Part shown: piece by piece, positions 35,965 through 47,846 of the stretch | How positions within the stretch are numbered: the stretch's first letter is position 1 | Layout of the letters: each line of letters begins with the position of its first letter | From: Craterostigma plantagineum | Taxonomy: Eukaryota; Streptophyta; Magnoliopsida; Lamiales; Linderniaceae | NCBI GenBank assembly: GCA_027422505.1 | Contig: JAPQWV010000659.1 | Span: 124,001 to 188,000 of the forward strand | Reading direction: 5' to 3' | DNA: 64,000 bases | Notes under the pieces: model-generated | Database searches by the model: none | What the model was told of the DNA's origin: nothing | What the model saw: the letters and a program-made list of their open reading frames with translations, nothing else | Position numbers and translations under genes: made by a program

Positions 35965-37875
35965 ATGTGGTTCCTCGGCTTATCCACGGCGAAGAAAAGC
36001 AGCTGCGTAGTCGCAGGAGCCATAGCCCTCGTCGTCCTCCTCACCGTCATCCTAAAAAAATGCGCCGTCGCCGACGACGGCTCAAACCGCCGCCGGCGCC
36101 GCGACCACCACAATAAATCGTCCAAGAAGGTATCCGACCACCACGACGAAGAATCCTCCTCCGCCGCCAAGGTCTCGCCGGAGCCGCCTGCCACGGGCGG
36201 GATAAGGACGTACTCCCTGCAAGAGCTCGAGGTGGCGACGAGCGGCTTCAAGTTCAGGATAGGCGTCGGCGCCACCTCCTACGTCTACCTCGCCGAGCTC
36301 GGCGGCGGCCGTTTCGGGGCGGTGAAGAGGGTCATGGCGGAGAGGGGCGGAAGTCAGAAGATGTTCTTGGACGAAATCTCTGTGCTGCTGAGGATTTCCC
36401 ACCCTAACCTCGTCGGCTTGCTAGGGTTTTGCCTGGAGAGAGGCGAGCAGCTCGTCCTCCTAGAGTACGTGCCTAATAAGTCTCTCTTCGACCGCCTGCA
36501 CAAGATTCCGGCCGGCCGACACCCGCCGCCGGCGCTGACGTGGAGGAATCGCCTCAGCATTGCTTTGGACATTGCGTACGCCTTGGACTACCTCCACTCG
36601 GTGGCGGACCCGCCGGTGATCCACCGTGACGTCAAGTCATCGAACATCCTCTTGATCAACGACGACCATGCAAAGCTCGCAGGTAATAAAAAACTAAAAC
36701 TAAACAATGTAATTTAGGGGAGTGGCATTTTTATATGGTTAGAGAATTTACTGAATGACATTTTACGGATAAAATCTTTCGAAATTATGTAATTTAGGAA
36801 CATTATGGCTGTGTTTTGATCGATGATAAAGCGGTGCGAAAAACTAGGGAGAATAATTTTCATTAGTTTTCCTTTCCTATCCTCGTCATTTTGCCAGGAA
36901 CTTGATTTTCCATGATTTTAGTCCATACTTAGTTTGAGTTTTCATTTATTTCTTTTCTTCGTCTATTTCTCTAATCAAAGAAAAAAAAAATCCAACTTAC
37001 TTTTCCATTTTCTTTTCTTTTCTTCATCAGATTATTTAAACCAAACATAATCAAATTCTTTAAACCAAGCTCAATCAAACTCTCTGAACCAACACATCCT
37101 ATATGTAGGAATCAAATATTCCGTTCCAAAATTGCTTACTTTTGAAATTTATTGTCCGTATTATGCGTTCGCTTAATTTAATATGAACCTAGATTATATC
37201 CTGAAACCTTAGAAATTGGAGTAATAGAGTTTCAACGTGTTCACTAAATTCGAAAGTTATTGTATACTGATGCCCCCCTAAATTCCCCATTCAATTCATT
37301 TCATCCTATAAATTTGTCTGCCCTATAATGTCACCCCATAAATTACATGACTGAAAAATAAAACTGGTGATCATCTCTCGATGAGACAGAAAATTTAACC
37401 GGCGAATATACTACCCCCAATTCTTTTAGATTTCGGGCTCTGCAAGTTGGGAAACGACGCGCAACAATCTCAGACGCCTATCGCGATAAAGGGATCACTC
37501 GGCTACATCGACATGAACTACCTCAACACGGGATTGGTTTCTCCCAAGAGCGACGTGTACAGCTTCGGTGTGTTGATTCTCGAGCTCATAACGGGCCTGA
37601 GGTCGTTGCAGGGCTCGTACACATTGTCTGAGTGGACGGAGGGGAGCAGGAAGAGCGAAGACAATGGGGTTTTGATGGAGATGGTCGATCCCAAGATTAA
37701 GAACGACGTCAACGTCGAACAGCTGAAGGTGTTGGTCGACGTTGCGAACAGGGCTTTGGTCGAGGACTCTGATTCGAGGCCTTGTATGATGGAGATAGCT
37801 TACAAGATCTCTGCTTGCATGGATATGGATCATCATAATCTTCATCAAGATTCTGCAGAATTACTACCTGTTTAG
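35965..37875 (+). CDS. Receptor-like Ser/Thr kinase with short N-terminus (At1g33260/At4g10390-like)
   Basis: Two exons (35965-36682 and 37430-37875) joined in phase inside LA|DFGLCKL give 387 residues. A single membrane helix lies at about 12-30 (SCVVAGAIALVVLLTVIL). A basic and acidic linker follows, then a kinase from about residue 85. The nucleotide loop is GVGATSYVYLAE, unusually poor in glycine (normally GxGxxG). The catalytic Lys is in GAVKRV, the loop is HRDVKSSNILL (an RD kinase) near 220, and DFG is present. The activation segment (KGSLGYIDMNYLNTG) and [16 protein letters not shown] are typical. There is almost no extracellular part, so it probably works as a membrane-tethered cytoplasmic kinase. 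The intron is 747 bases. It appears intact. Confidence 0.85.
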
Positions 37876-38382
37876 GATTATGAAGATGATGTATATGTAT
37901 GTTGTGTATACACATGCTAGCTAGCCCTTTTTTTTTTTTTTTTTTTTCTGAATTCATATAGGAAGAGTTCTTATAAATTGATTGTAATTTTATACTGTGA
38001 AAATGATATTGAAATGCATCTTTTTTATGACGGGCGTAAACTATGTGTATTTAATATAACATTCTCGTATAACTACAATAATATAAGTTAAACTGTTTAA
38101 CGTGAAATAAAAATAGACACGAGTGGCAAGCACAAGTAAACTACGTTTCATTGTATATATATGATTACTACCATGGTTCGCCTAGCAACAAGAAATCGAA
38201 CTTCGTCAGCTAAGCAATTCAAATCACATGATAATAAAAGTGCATTTTCCAATATAATTCGTTATTTTGTTTTGAGTTAATCATAGACGGACTTATTACA
38301 TAACACGTTCAACCAGTACAAGAAATAATATAACATAATTATCACAAATGGACTCAAGATCTTCGCACAGCATGGCATATCA
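37876..38382. other. Convergent spacer between the kinase and alcohol oxidase genes
   Basis: Contains a T-run at about 37928-37947. No gene is seen. Confidence 0.5.
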
Positions 38383-41300
38383 TCAACACTTTCTCTTGCC
38401 AAGAACTTCAAGAATAGACTGCGCAGTGCAGTAAGAAATCGCCTGAACGGTGACCATGGGATTCACGCCCAGCGCAGTAGGGAAAACGCTCGTGTCAGCC
38501 AAGAAAAGCCCCTCGACTTCCCAAGTCTCGCCTTTCGGGCCCACGACGGAGTCCCTAGGATCGACGCCCATTCTACAGCTTCCCATTTGATGGGCCGAAC
38601 CTATTGGGCAGTCGAGGTTCTTCAGAGGCCTTGAGCTTTCTTCTCTAACGAACCTCTCAAACTCTTCTTCGCTGGCTTCCTTCACTTTCAAGACCTTCCC
38701 TTCTCTGTTCTGAGTCCCTATTTCTTCTGCCCCCGAAGCTGCTAATATCCTAAGGACCATTTCGATCCCTTTGCGTAGGTTTCCTTCGTCCATGTCTGAA
38801 AGTTTGTAGCTTATCTTGCTCGGCGAAGTGACTTTCCCCGACCCCTTATCTCTCGCCAGTGCGAATATGTGGGCCGTTCTTGAAAATTTAAGCATTCGGG
38901 ACTTCATATCACGCCCTGAAAGCCAAGGCATTAGGACTGTGAAAATCCCAGGATGCAATGCAGGCGTCTGAAGTATCGCGCCGTAGCCCGAGGATTCGAA
39001 GTTCGAGACAACCTTCGACATTGACGTTAGAATGGTGCCTTCGTAGCTTTTCTTGTCTGATTCTGGCCATGTTTGGTTGGTTTTTGAGTCGGGAAAATAT
39101 CCCCACCCAAATAACACGGGGTGGACGTGGAGGTTTTTCCCTATGTTTGGGTTTTTGAGGCCGCTTTTCTTGAGCAGAGGAGGCGTGCATATCGCCCCGC
39201 AGGCCACGACGGTGGCTTTCGATTCTATGACTGCTAATTCCTTCGCGCCTTGCTGATTCTTGAACTCGAAAGCCACTCCAAAAGCTGTTTTTTTCCCGCC
39301 CTCTTTTCGAGTGAGTACTTTCAATGCTTCGCATTCGGGCAGAACAACGCCATTTCCCGACTCTACTAAATCCACGAGCCACGTCTCAGAGGTTCCTTTC
39401 TTTTTCCCGTCCTTACAACCTAAGCAGCACCAGCCACAGTAGTGGTCGGGCGGTGCGTTGTTTGGAGCTTTCTCGACGTGGAAACCTAGCACTTCGCAAC
39501 CCTTCCTCAGAACCATGTTGTTGAACCCTTCTCTTTCGAACTCAGTCTGAACTCCCATTTTCTTGCATACGACGTCCAAAGCTTTGTCGTAGGCTTCGCT
39601 GTTAAAAAGCCCCAGCTTGTACTCTTCGCTCCATTCTCTTCTTACATGATTTGGAGTTCTAATCGACGCGCTCCAATTGATCGTTGATCCTCCGCCGACC
39701 GTCGACCCAGCGAGGAAAAGAACGTTCATGTTATCGCTACCCATTACTCCGTTCCCCAAATACATCCTATCTAGGGCTTCGCCTTCTAAAAGAGAAAGGT
39801 TGCTCCTTGCAAGATAACTCCCTTTCTCTAGGACAATAACCTTGTGCCCTGCTTTCGCAAGGACGCCAGCCACTACCCCACCGCCCGAGCCCGAACCTAC
39901 CACCACAGCATCGCATTTAACGGTGAACGAAGGAGTTAAAGGCTTAAACTTCGCGGGCCTTGGTTGATTTTCCACAGAAACTCCAAAGCCTAGGGTTTGT
40001 AGTTTGTAAAGGGATGCTTCGTTTGAATGGTTCAGGTTGATGATGCCTTTGTATAGGGGTCCGAAGAGCTCCCCTTTGCTCTGTTCTTTCTCTTCTTGAG
40101 TCCTCTTCGACATTTCATCATACACTTGGCGTGCAGTATCGAGCTTGTGATCAGGATCAGGCCCACAATAACCAATTGCTTTCCATGAAACGTTATCGTT
40201 GTTCCCATCCACCTAGAAGAGAAGATCGAAACTTTCTATCGTCAATATCATGCGTAAAAAAAATCACACACAATCACAGAATAATTTTACACCCATGCTA
40301 TATTCAAGCTGCTATCTTTAACGACCCATTCCATCAAAGTGAACAACGGAACCAAAATCCGCCGTGGCCCACATCAATTGACACGTGAAGACACTGGGCA
40401 AGCATCAATTCAGTAGTTGAACTATCATATTCAAATAGGGAGGTGAGTGACCACTCGTGAGAGCTATTAAATGTATGGCCTATGGGGTTGGCTCTTTACA
40501 ATATTGTTAAACTGTACTGCACCGTAATTAAAGACTTGTGTGATCGGAATCGTAACCCTTGCTTCGCCTTAAATGATGAAATAAATACGAATTTCATTTT
40601 CGAGAAGATTACCGATATATGACAAAAAAATAAATGACACCTATAAGATGGAAACATATTTGAATAATGAAAAGAATAATAATTATATTTTATAACTAGT
40701 TATATATAAGAGATTTGCTATGGTGCCCACCTACCGTGAGCAACCACCGTGAGCACCATAAGCACATCTCTCATTTTCTTGCGTTTTTTATTCTCAACGC
40801 CGCCAACACCTCCGTAGACAATCTCATATTCATTACTAACCTAAATCACCCTCTCCAACACGTTAATTTTTAAGTTAATCCATTATTTATTCTTCACATG
40901 TAGACGACATACCGTGATGATTTCTTAAAAATTAACGTGTTGTAGATGGTGATTTAAGTTAGGATATGAGATGGTCTACGGAGGTGTTGGCGGCGTTGAG
41001 AATCGAAAAAACGCAAGAAAATGAGAGATGTACTTATGGTGCTCACGGTAGGTGGGCACCGTAGCAAATCTCTATATAATATATAATACGCCCTTGAAAA
41101 GGATAAGGATGCATGCAAACACCAAACCACGAAAGAAAGAACCAATGCTATGGTATAAGATCAGAAACGGGTGGAATCAAACGGGTCCCATCATTAATTA
41201 GGTTGGTTGAAAGCTCAGACATTAATTACGCAAATCCTTCATATCCATTTTAATTTTATTCGCAACACATATAAATGGTATCAAACATTTTACCAAATGA

Positions 41301-42091
41301 TTACCGAACAGGTAGCTTACGGGGGTTCTATTTTGAATTATTCTTTTTATTACATCAATTTCGAACAATAACATCGCCTTTCTAACTTTTAAGACTCTAA
41401 TCATGCCCAATTAATTACACTATATCGCATTAGTCAGCACTGTCAAAGTCATGATAAGTACATACAAAGAAAATAATGATGTATATATATATTTCTTTTT
41501 TGAAATATTACCTGAGTGAAATAAACAAGGTGGGTGAAGATCTTCAAAGCAGCAAAGAGTAACCTCAGTAGATAAATGCAGCTACCCGCCCAAGAATGAA
41601 GGACTTGCTCTCTTCTCTCAAGCGACAGCTCCGAGAATCTCAGCATGTACGGAAATTGGCTCGACAAGCTTTTCCTACCACATAGTACGAAGCTCCCTAA
41701 CCTCGTAGATAGGACTAAAAGTGCCAAGTGGCTCAGGAAAATCTTTGGGTGCTTCGTCTTTTCTGTTAGCATCAGAGAAAGCTGCGTTGGCGTAGAAAGA
41801 TAATAAAAGGGTCAAAGCTTGTGTCGTCATGGTTGACGTCAACTGTGTGAGAGAAACTATAAGAAAGAAATATAGTCTGTCAATTACACGGTGAGGAGTT
41901 CCAGCCATGGAAGCAGATGTCCGAAAGAACTTGCGAGCGGAATCATTGTTGTTGTTCGAAGAAGAAGCTTCGATGGAGGGCAAGAATGTGTCGCATACGG
42001 CGCTGAGAGCCTCCATTTGACCACGTGTGTAGTAAGGGCGGCGCTCGTTGGGCGGCTGGCGGCGGCCTTCTTCGTCGTTCTTCGCCGCCAT
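38383..42091 (-). CDS. Long-chain fatty alcohol oxidase (FAO), GMC oxidoreductase
   Basis: FAD enzyme oxidising long-chain fatty alcohols to aldehydes with release of H2O2, usually membrane- or peroxisome-associated. Inferred exons are 42091-41890, 41762-41512 and 40212-38383, giving about 760 residues (family about 740-750). The N-terminal part holds RGQMEALSAVCDTFLPS and STRLGSFVLCGRKSLSSQFP, with a hydrophobic stretch YLLRLLFAALKIFTHLVYF. Exon 3 begins VDGNNDNVSWKAIGYCGPDP, as in FAO proteins. It has the FAD dinucleotide fold VVVGSGSGGGVVAGVLAKAG, then CGAICTPPLL, the conserved HQMGSCRMG, and the GMC C-terminus PTALGVNPMVTVQAI. The exon 1-2 junction is the least certain. It gives GTPHQKTKHPKI, about six residues shorter than relatives, and an extra small exon may lie in that gap. 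The last intron (1.3 kb) carries a fold-back element. Confidence 0.88.
40709..41073. mobile_element. Fold-back MITE-like element in the last FAO intron
   Basis: The left arm starts AGAGATTTGCTATGGTGCCC and the right arm, as complement, AGAGATTTGCTACGGTGCCC. Inverted similarity continues for about 160 bases, including GCCGCCAACACCTCCGTAGAC and its mirror, with a loop near 40885. The surrounding TA-rich bases hide any target duplication, so the superfamily (Mutator-like or other) is not settled. It does not overlap the splice sites. Confidence 0.8.
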
Positions 42092-42136
42092 TCTTGATTA
42101 TTTGCTAGTCAATCTGGATGAGATTTTGTATGGCGT

Positions 42137-42146
42137 GTGAATTATA

Positions 42147-42228
<82 letters not shown>
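42137..42228. repeat. Compound (TA)n(GA)n microsatellite
   Basis: About 40 bases of TA repeats interrupted once by CA, followed by about 24 GA units. It lies 46 bases upstream of the alcohol oxidase ATG, so on the coding strand it is a (TC)n(TA)n tract in the leader or core promoter. Confidence 0.9.
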
Positions 42229-42230
<2 letters not shown>

Positions 42231-43823
42231 TTATGAGGTGTGTCGGAATATTATGAAGCCACATCGATCATTTCAGGCTCAGCTACCGATTTCAATGTGC
42301 TGCTATGGTTTTTGCTGTTTTAGCATTTATTGTTTTTCTGACCCTTGGGGAAGATGAGGAGGAGAACTTAAGGAAAAACCATAAAAAGAAACAAACAGAT
42401 TTTATGTAGACATAATTAAACAATAAATAGGGTAGTGGTTCAACTTTGGTCTAGTTAGGCACTTGCCTAACACTCTGTCTATAGTATAGTTTAGGCTCTC
42501 GATGACATACCTTAATAACATGTCCTACGATTAATTCATGATACGAGGAGTCTTCTCAAAATCTGAAAGTTAGGAATACGCTATTTCATATTAGTTGGGA
42601 TTTTATGGGTTCGCATCGATATACTATTTATTACTACTCCTTTTCGCTTTTTATTTTTAAGCACAAACCCGTAAAGAGAAATTAGCCACATTTGAAGCCT
42701 AAATCGGCGTCTCTTTTGGATGATCAAATTCGTCTCGAAATAATATGACGAGGTTGTGTGTGTGTGTAAAATATATTTTTTTAAAAACCTACATGGAAGC
42801 ATGGCCTTGCAATTTATATCCTACAAACAATAATGCGTTGTCTATATATTAAAATCGTTGTGTTCTATTTTCTTGTTCATATGAAGAACATTACATATAA
42901 GCTAATCGTTCGGCTATTTATGTTCTCTCCACTCCATAACCCTTTGCGATGGGGTTCCATTAAATGGGAGATGACGTGCTCGAGTTATTGTCGTTTGCTT
43001 TGTTCCTGCGACTACGTATACCTAATTGTGTGATGATGATTGAAAAAGATAATTATTAGGTAGAAATTGTGTGCTGATTTATCACTCGGTTGTCGTGATT
43101 TCTCTTTCGAGGTTTTATATTATTTAGAAAAGAAATATCACGTTTGTACTTGTCTAAAAATATGTGTAAATTTTCGAAATTTAAAATATATATTCACTTC
43201 GGCTTAAAATTCAAACCATCTCAAAATTTCCTTATTTATTTACGTTTAAATATTTAATACTGATTGATGCATCTCGTAAATTAGCACTATTGTAAAATCG
43301 ATATTTCTAATTTCTATACGTTCGAGAAAAACCGTCAAAGATGCGATTTTTATGTCATGCGATTTGCAAGACCCGGATCGAATACAACCCTGAAACACAC
43401 CCGAAAAAGTTTTTTTTTTTTTTTTCTTTTCAGATTTCGCCGGCAATCTTCTCCTCCTCCGTTGCGCAGGTTCTATATGTTTTCTTTTGTCCTATTATTT
43501 TTTTTTTCCATTTAAATGCTAGTATAGTAGTATTTCAGCTCCTATACAATGTCTCCGAATCCAACCGAGGTCCATGTTCATGTATGATTTGGATTAGTGT
43601 AGAAACATTTTTGTTTATCTTCGGCGTTTGCCGTTGATGGGTTCCGTTCATATAAAGAACGGATTTTGCTGAGAAAATAATGACGGGGAAGAGTGTGTGC
43701 CCTTATGTGTTTTGGGAATTCATTAGGTAGTCTGCTGAAATCTTGTCTCTTTGATTTTATGGTGTAATTCGTTAGCATTATTGGAAGAAAGAAGCCAACC
43801 ACCGTAAGCATTTCTTAGCTCTC
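42229..43823. other. Spacer between the divergent FAO and ALKBH8 genes
   Basis: Shared upstream region of two genes read in opposite directions. A T-run lies at about 43409-43425. Open frames here have no domain. Confidence 0.5.
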
Positions 43824-45365
43824 ATGGGCTTACCTCGATTTACACCGCCCAAGGCAAGAGATGGCCTGATTAGCCCTCACCTCTACGTGGCTAATTGCGG
43901 GCCAAGCGTTGGCCTATCCTACGATGCCATAGCTTCCGCGTTTGGGAAATACGGCGAAGTGAAAGGAGTGTTCGCCGCCGATGAAAGCGGGACCCGCGTT
44001 ATCGTCTCTTACAGCGAAGAAACCAGCGCAGAAACTGCCATGAAGGCCTTGAATGGCCATCCATGTCATGACCTTGGAGGACGTTTCTTGCGCATACAGT
44101 ATTCAGTTCAATCGCTCGGTAAGGTACTCTCAGATTCAGCCCTCTTCCTAAAGAAGATTTCGAGATCAATATAGGATCCCTAAAACCGTAATGTAATCGT
44201 ATGTTTATCGGTGGCTTCTATGCGCTATGGCAGGTTAAAGGCGAAGATTCGGTTTTAGTGTCAACAACAGCTTTAGAGTTGGGAATTCCCGGGCTTCAGT
44301 TGGTGCACGATTTCATTACAGCCGAGGAAGAGCAAGTTGAGAAATCAGAATATGCGATCTTATGTACTTTTTATTGTCTGAGCCTGAGAGTTCTCAAGTC
44401 TTCTGCCATTTTTATTGCAGGAAATGCTCTTGGCAGTGGATGGTCAGCCATGGCAACGCCTTGCAAAGAGAAGAGTCCAGCACTATGGATATGAATTTTG
44501 TTACGACGTAAGTTCTTATGCCCCTTTTTTCTTTTAAATCGATTTTGTGTTCTGTTTGTTACCGCTGCAAGTCATTTAGATAAGGAACGTCAACACAAAG
44601 CAATACATGGGCGGGCTTCCTTCGTTTGTGTCTCCCATACTCGAGAGGATCAAATCATGCCAAGCGTTTAACTTCGCCGAATACTCAACGCTCGATCAAC
44701 TAACGGCAAGTTTGCCCTTTTCTTGAAAAACCCAAATCTTGGGAAAGAAAACTCGACCTTTTTCCCCCCAATAAAACGACAGGTCAACGAATACCCGCCT
44801 GGCGTGGGATTGTCTCCACACATAGACACACATTCAGCTTTCGAAGGACTGATTTTCAGCCTTTCGCTGGCGGGCCCGTGCATCATGGAATTCAGAAAGT
44901 ATTCGACGGGCGTATGGGCTTTAACGCCTACCCAAAACTGCGAAGAGGGAAAGAACACGTCTGAAAAAGATTCGAACTTTGTAAGGAAAGCGGTATATCT
45001 TCCGCCAAGATCCATGCTGCTTTTGTCGGGAGAGGCGAGGTATGCGTGGCATCACTATATTCCACACCACAAGGTATGTGAGAGCATATTCGGTAATGTA
45101 GTATTTTTTCGGATCGTATTTCCCTCTTCATATTGTCAAGGAAAGGCGAAATGGATTCAGGTCGATAGAGTGAATGACGAACTGATACGTAGGAGTTCGA
45201 GGAGAGTATCGTTTACTTTACGAAAGGTGGGCTTCAATCCTCTTTGACAAAACACTGGTTCCATATTGTTTTAACTTTTTACAATCCGTTTTCCTTGCGT
45301 GATTTCAGGTGCGTAAGAGTCCTTGCTTGTGTGATTTTCCTCAATACTGTGATTCTCAGAGATGA
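43824..45365 (+). CDS. ALKBH8: ALKBH8-like tRNA wobble-uridine hydroxylase (RRM + AlkB)
   Basis: 2-oxoglutarate/Fe(II) dioxygenase that hydroxylates methoxycarbonylmethyl-uridine at the tRNA wobble position. In plants the methyltransferase partner TRM9 is a separate protein. Seven exons: 43824-44123, 44234-44335, 44421-44507, 44580-44705, 44783-45073, 45161-45226 and 45309-45365, in phase, 342 residues. An RNA-recognition motif fills about 15-98 (LYVANCGPSVG, GTRVIVSYSEE). The AlkB core has the iron ligands in GLSPHIDTHSAFE (about 213) and the HHYIPHHK His. The 2-oxoglutarate-binding RRSSRRVSFTLRK follows. The last exon CLCDFPQYCDSQR is Cys-rich. The fourth intron starts GCAAGT, a GC-AG intron, needed to join LDQLT to VNEYPPGVG. 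It appears intact. Confidence 0.92.
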
Positions 45366-45624
45366 AGGGAGATCACATACTCTACAAGCCCAGAGCAAGA
45401 AGATCACATACTCTTCCTTGACGAAAGTCTCTTTTTCTTCGAAACGTTAAATGCAAAGAAAAGATTGTTCGTGACAATGTTTAGCATTTCCTATTTCTTA
45501 CAATTGAATTGGACAGCGTTATTCATTTCCCTCTTGTTCATTTCATCTCTCTGTTGTGTATCATACCTCTCTATGCACACAACGAAATAGCCCTATCTAC
45601 TATAAGAAATAATAATGAATGGAT

Positions 45625-47846
45625 CTATACTTGTGGATCATAAACTGTGTTACGACATGTTTTGTCGCATGGGTAAGGACAATCAATCTGCTGAAATGGG
45701 CTTCTGTCATTAAACCAATCTCCTACTGCTCCACCAATCGTCTGCAATTTTGCATCCACATCATGAAATAACAACATTACCATGAGATATAATATAATAT
45801 ATATATATATATAGAGAGAGAGAGAGTATAATATACCTTGTTATATAGCTTGGGGGAATCAGTCATTAGCCATGTTTCTTGCATCTCAGTCTGGCAATGA
45901 GCAAAGCAAGAGTTTATGAAGTATCCTCTTGATATTGAAGGCCCTAATCCAGACAAAGCATTGAGAAACTCCAATCTGAATCCTGAAATTAAATTATAGA
46001 TATACCTATCATCAAGATCACACAGTCGAAGGTTGCTTTGCTTTGCTTCATCAGAGAAAATGGGACTAACTAACTAAGACTCACTCTGCATTGTCTGAAT
46101 TTGCAAGGACGAACACTTTGTTATATCGGTCTTGCAATCTTGCCACTTGCCCATCGGATCCGCCACGCCGGGCGCCAACACATTCTTTATCTGAAGAATC
46201 AAATTTATTATTCCAAATAATGATTCAGAGAACTACGTTCGTTCTAACGTCCTTAATAACGTGTAACGTAATAGTTGTATGTATGGAAAGTAATCAGCAC
46301 CTGCCATGAATCGTAAGCTGCGTTTAGTATGAACAAGGGCGTCCTTACATATCTCGCCATGTACTGAGGGAAAAAGCACTGAAAATGGGAGTATTTTTGC
46401 AGCAGACATATCATCAACTGGGTCGGGCCGGGTCGGGCCTTGTAGGCCCGATAAAGAAAAGATCAACAATCAATCCCTTACAAGATTGGGGTTCATCTTC
46501 GAGGTACAGGCTTGAGGCAAGTTCTTTACTGATCCCTGCAAGAACGCTACTTCACTCAGAAACTAAAATTTTTAATTGGGAATTAATTATTACATCAAAA
46601 GAAGAAGTTAGTTACGTGTGTGGCGATGATGTCGTTGAAGTAAGCTTGAATGTGTGGTTCTTGAGACACATCTTTCCTGAAAATCACTCAAAAGTAAATA
46701 TGAATGTAACTTACTAAAGAACCTTAATTTCCCAGAAAATGGTAATAATAATAGGAAAAGGGCCTTACACATTGATGAAAAAGCCAGCATCTGAAATGCA
46801 CTTGACTTTAGTTCCCATGGGAAGCAAAGCTTTGAAGCTATCACAATGAAGAATCGATGTCAATCCCCCAGCCGAGCACCCAGATAAAATAGCCTAATAT
46901 TTATTCAATTTTTTAAAGTTTTATTTAAAAAATGAATCTTGAAATTCAACGAAGACAAAATTCATTACATTCTCGGCGTTTCTCATTCCCTTGGCCAGCA
47001 AATCTTCCATTACAGCCAAGAACACTCGAGCTCCTCTGTAGTAAAGCTTCGTAATCTGATCATTTTTTTTTTCCAACTACCATTAATCAGGCGAAAAAGC
47101 CGATAAAAACATTATCAAAGAGCTTCGAACTTTGATCGTAATAAGTCGGATTCTTCACCGTATTTACTTCTCCGACGTCGCCGGTGAACGATGAGCCATC
47201 GCAGTACCTAACTTTCACTCTATTCCAGTTATAGAAATCTGCGAAAAATCGCCAAGAACAGCTCTTACGTTTACTGTGAATCTTCCAACACTTTTTCATC
47301 CTTCGAAATCATCAGATTACCAGGATTAAACTGAGCCCTGCCGTTCAAAATCCCAGAGAAAGGAATCTGTGTTGCCATCTTCTTCGACGAGCCCAGGCGA
47401 TTGTTCATACGCGCGAGGCAGCTAGTGACGTTATTACACCATCCTCCGCCCTGAGGAAAAACACAGATAAAAGTCAGCACCTTTATTTTTTCCCTCCTTT
47501 CTCACTTTAATCATGAGAAATAATTACCTCAATCTGAATTAACCAGTTGTTGATACCAGTTCCATATCCTCTGTCAAGATGATACGCAGGTGGGCTCCCA
47601 TCTAAACAAACTGAGCATGATTTTTTTGAAGGATTATTATTACCAGGAAATGAAATGATAATGAGAGAGTAATTGAATTATAGTATTTTCTTTTTTTTTT
47701 TAAGGTTGTACTATTGAGTATTGACCTGCTCCTTTTGCCACAGCAGTATGGAGAATAGTGATATTAACATAGGAAGATTGAGCTCTGAGAAGGATGATCA
47801 TGGCGACAAGCATGTACAGCCATGCCTGTTTCATTCCACTCATCAT
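45625..47846 (-). CDS. Pectin acetylesterase (CE13)
   Basis: Secreted cell-wall enzyme removing acetyl groups from pectin. About a dozen exons. The junctions I checked (AKGA|VCLDG, IQIE|GGGWCNN, FNP|DFYNW, GEVNT|ITKLY, NAEN|AILSG) are all GT-AG and in phase. The start is the Met pair at 47846/47843, giving a signal peptide ([20 protein letters not shown]). The oxyanion block GGGWCNN is present. The nucleophile Ser is in [16 protein letters not shown], the Asp in LNAAYDSWQ, and the His in [11 protein letters not shown], so the triad is complete. The end is [12 protein letters not shown]. A run-on frame after GEVNTV near 47150 is intronic. One intron near 45800 carries a (TA)n(GA)n microsatellite. 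Not every small exon boundary was fixed. Confidence 0.88.

Noticed and set aside
41763..41889. Stop codon and frame change in the alcohol oxidase N-terminal exon
   Set aside because: A GT-AG intron between 41889 and 41763 joins the two conserved frames in phase, so it need not be a mutation.
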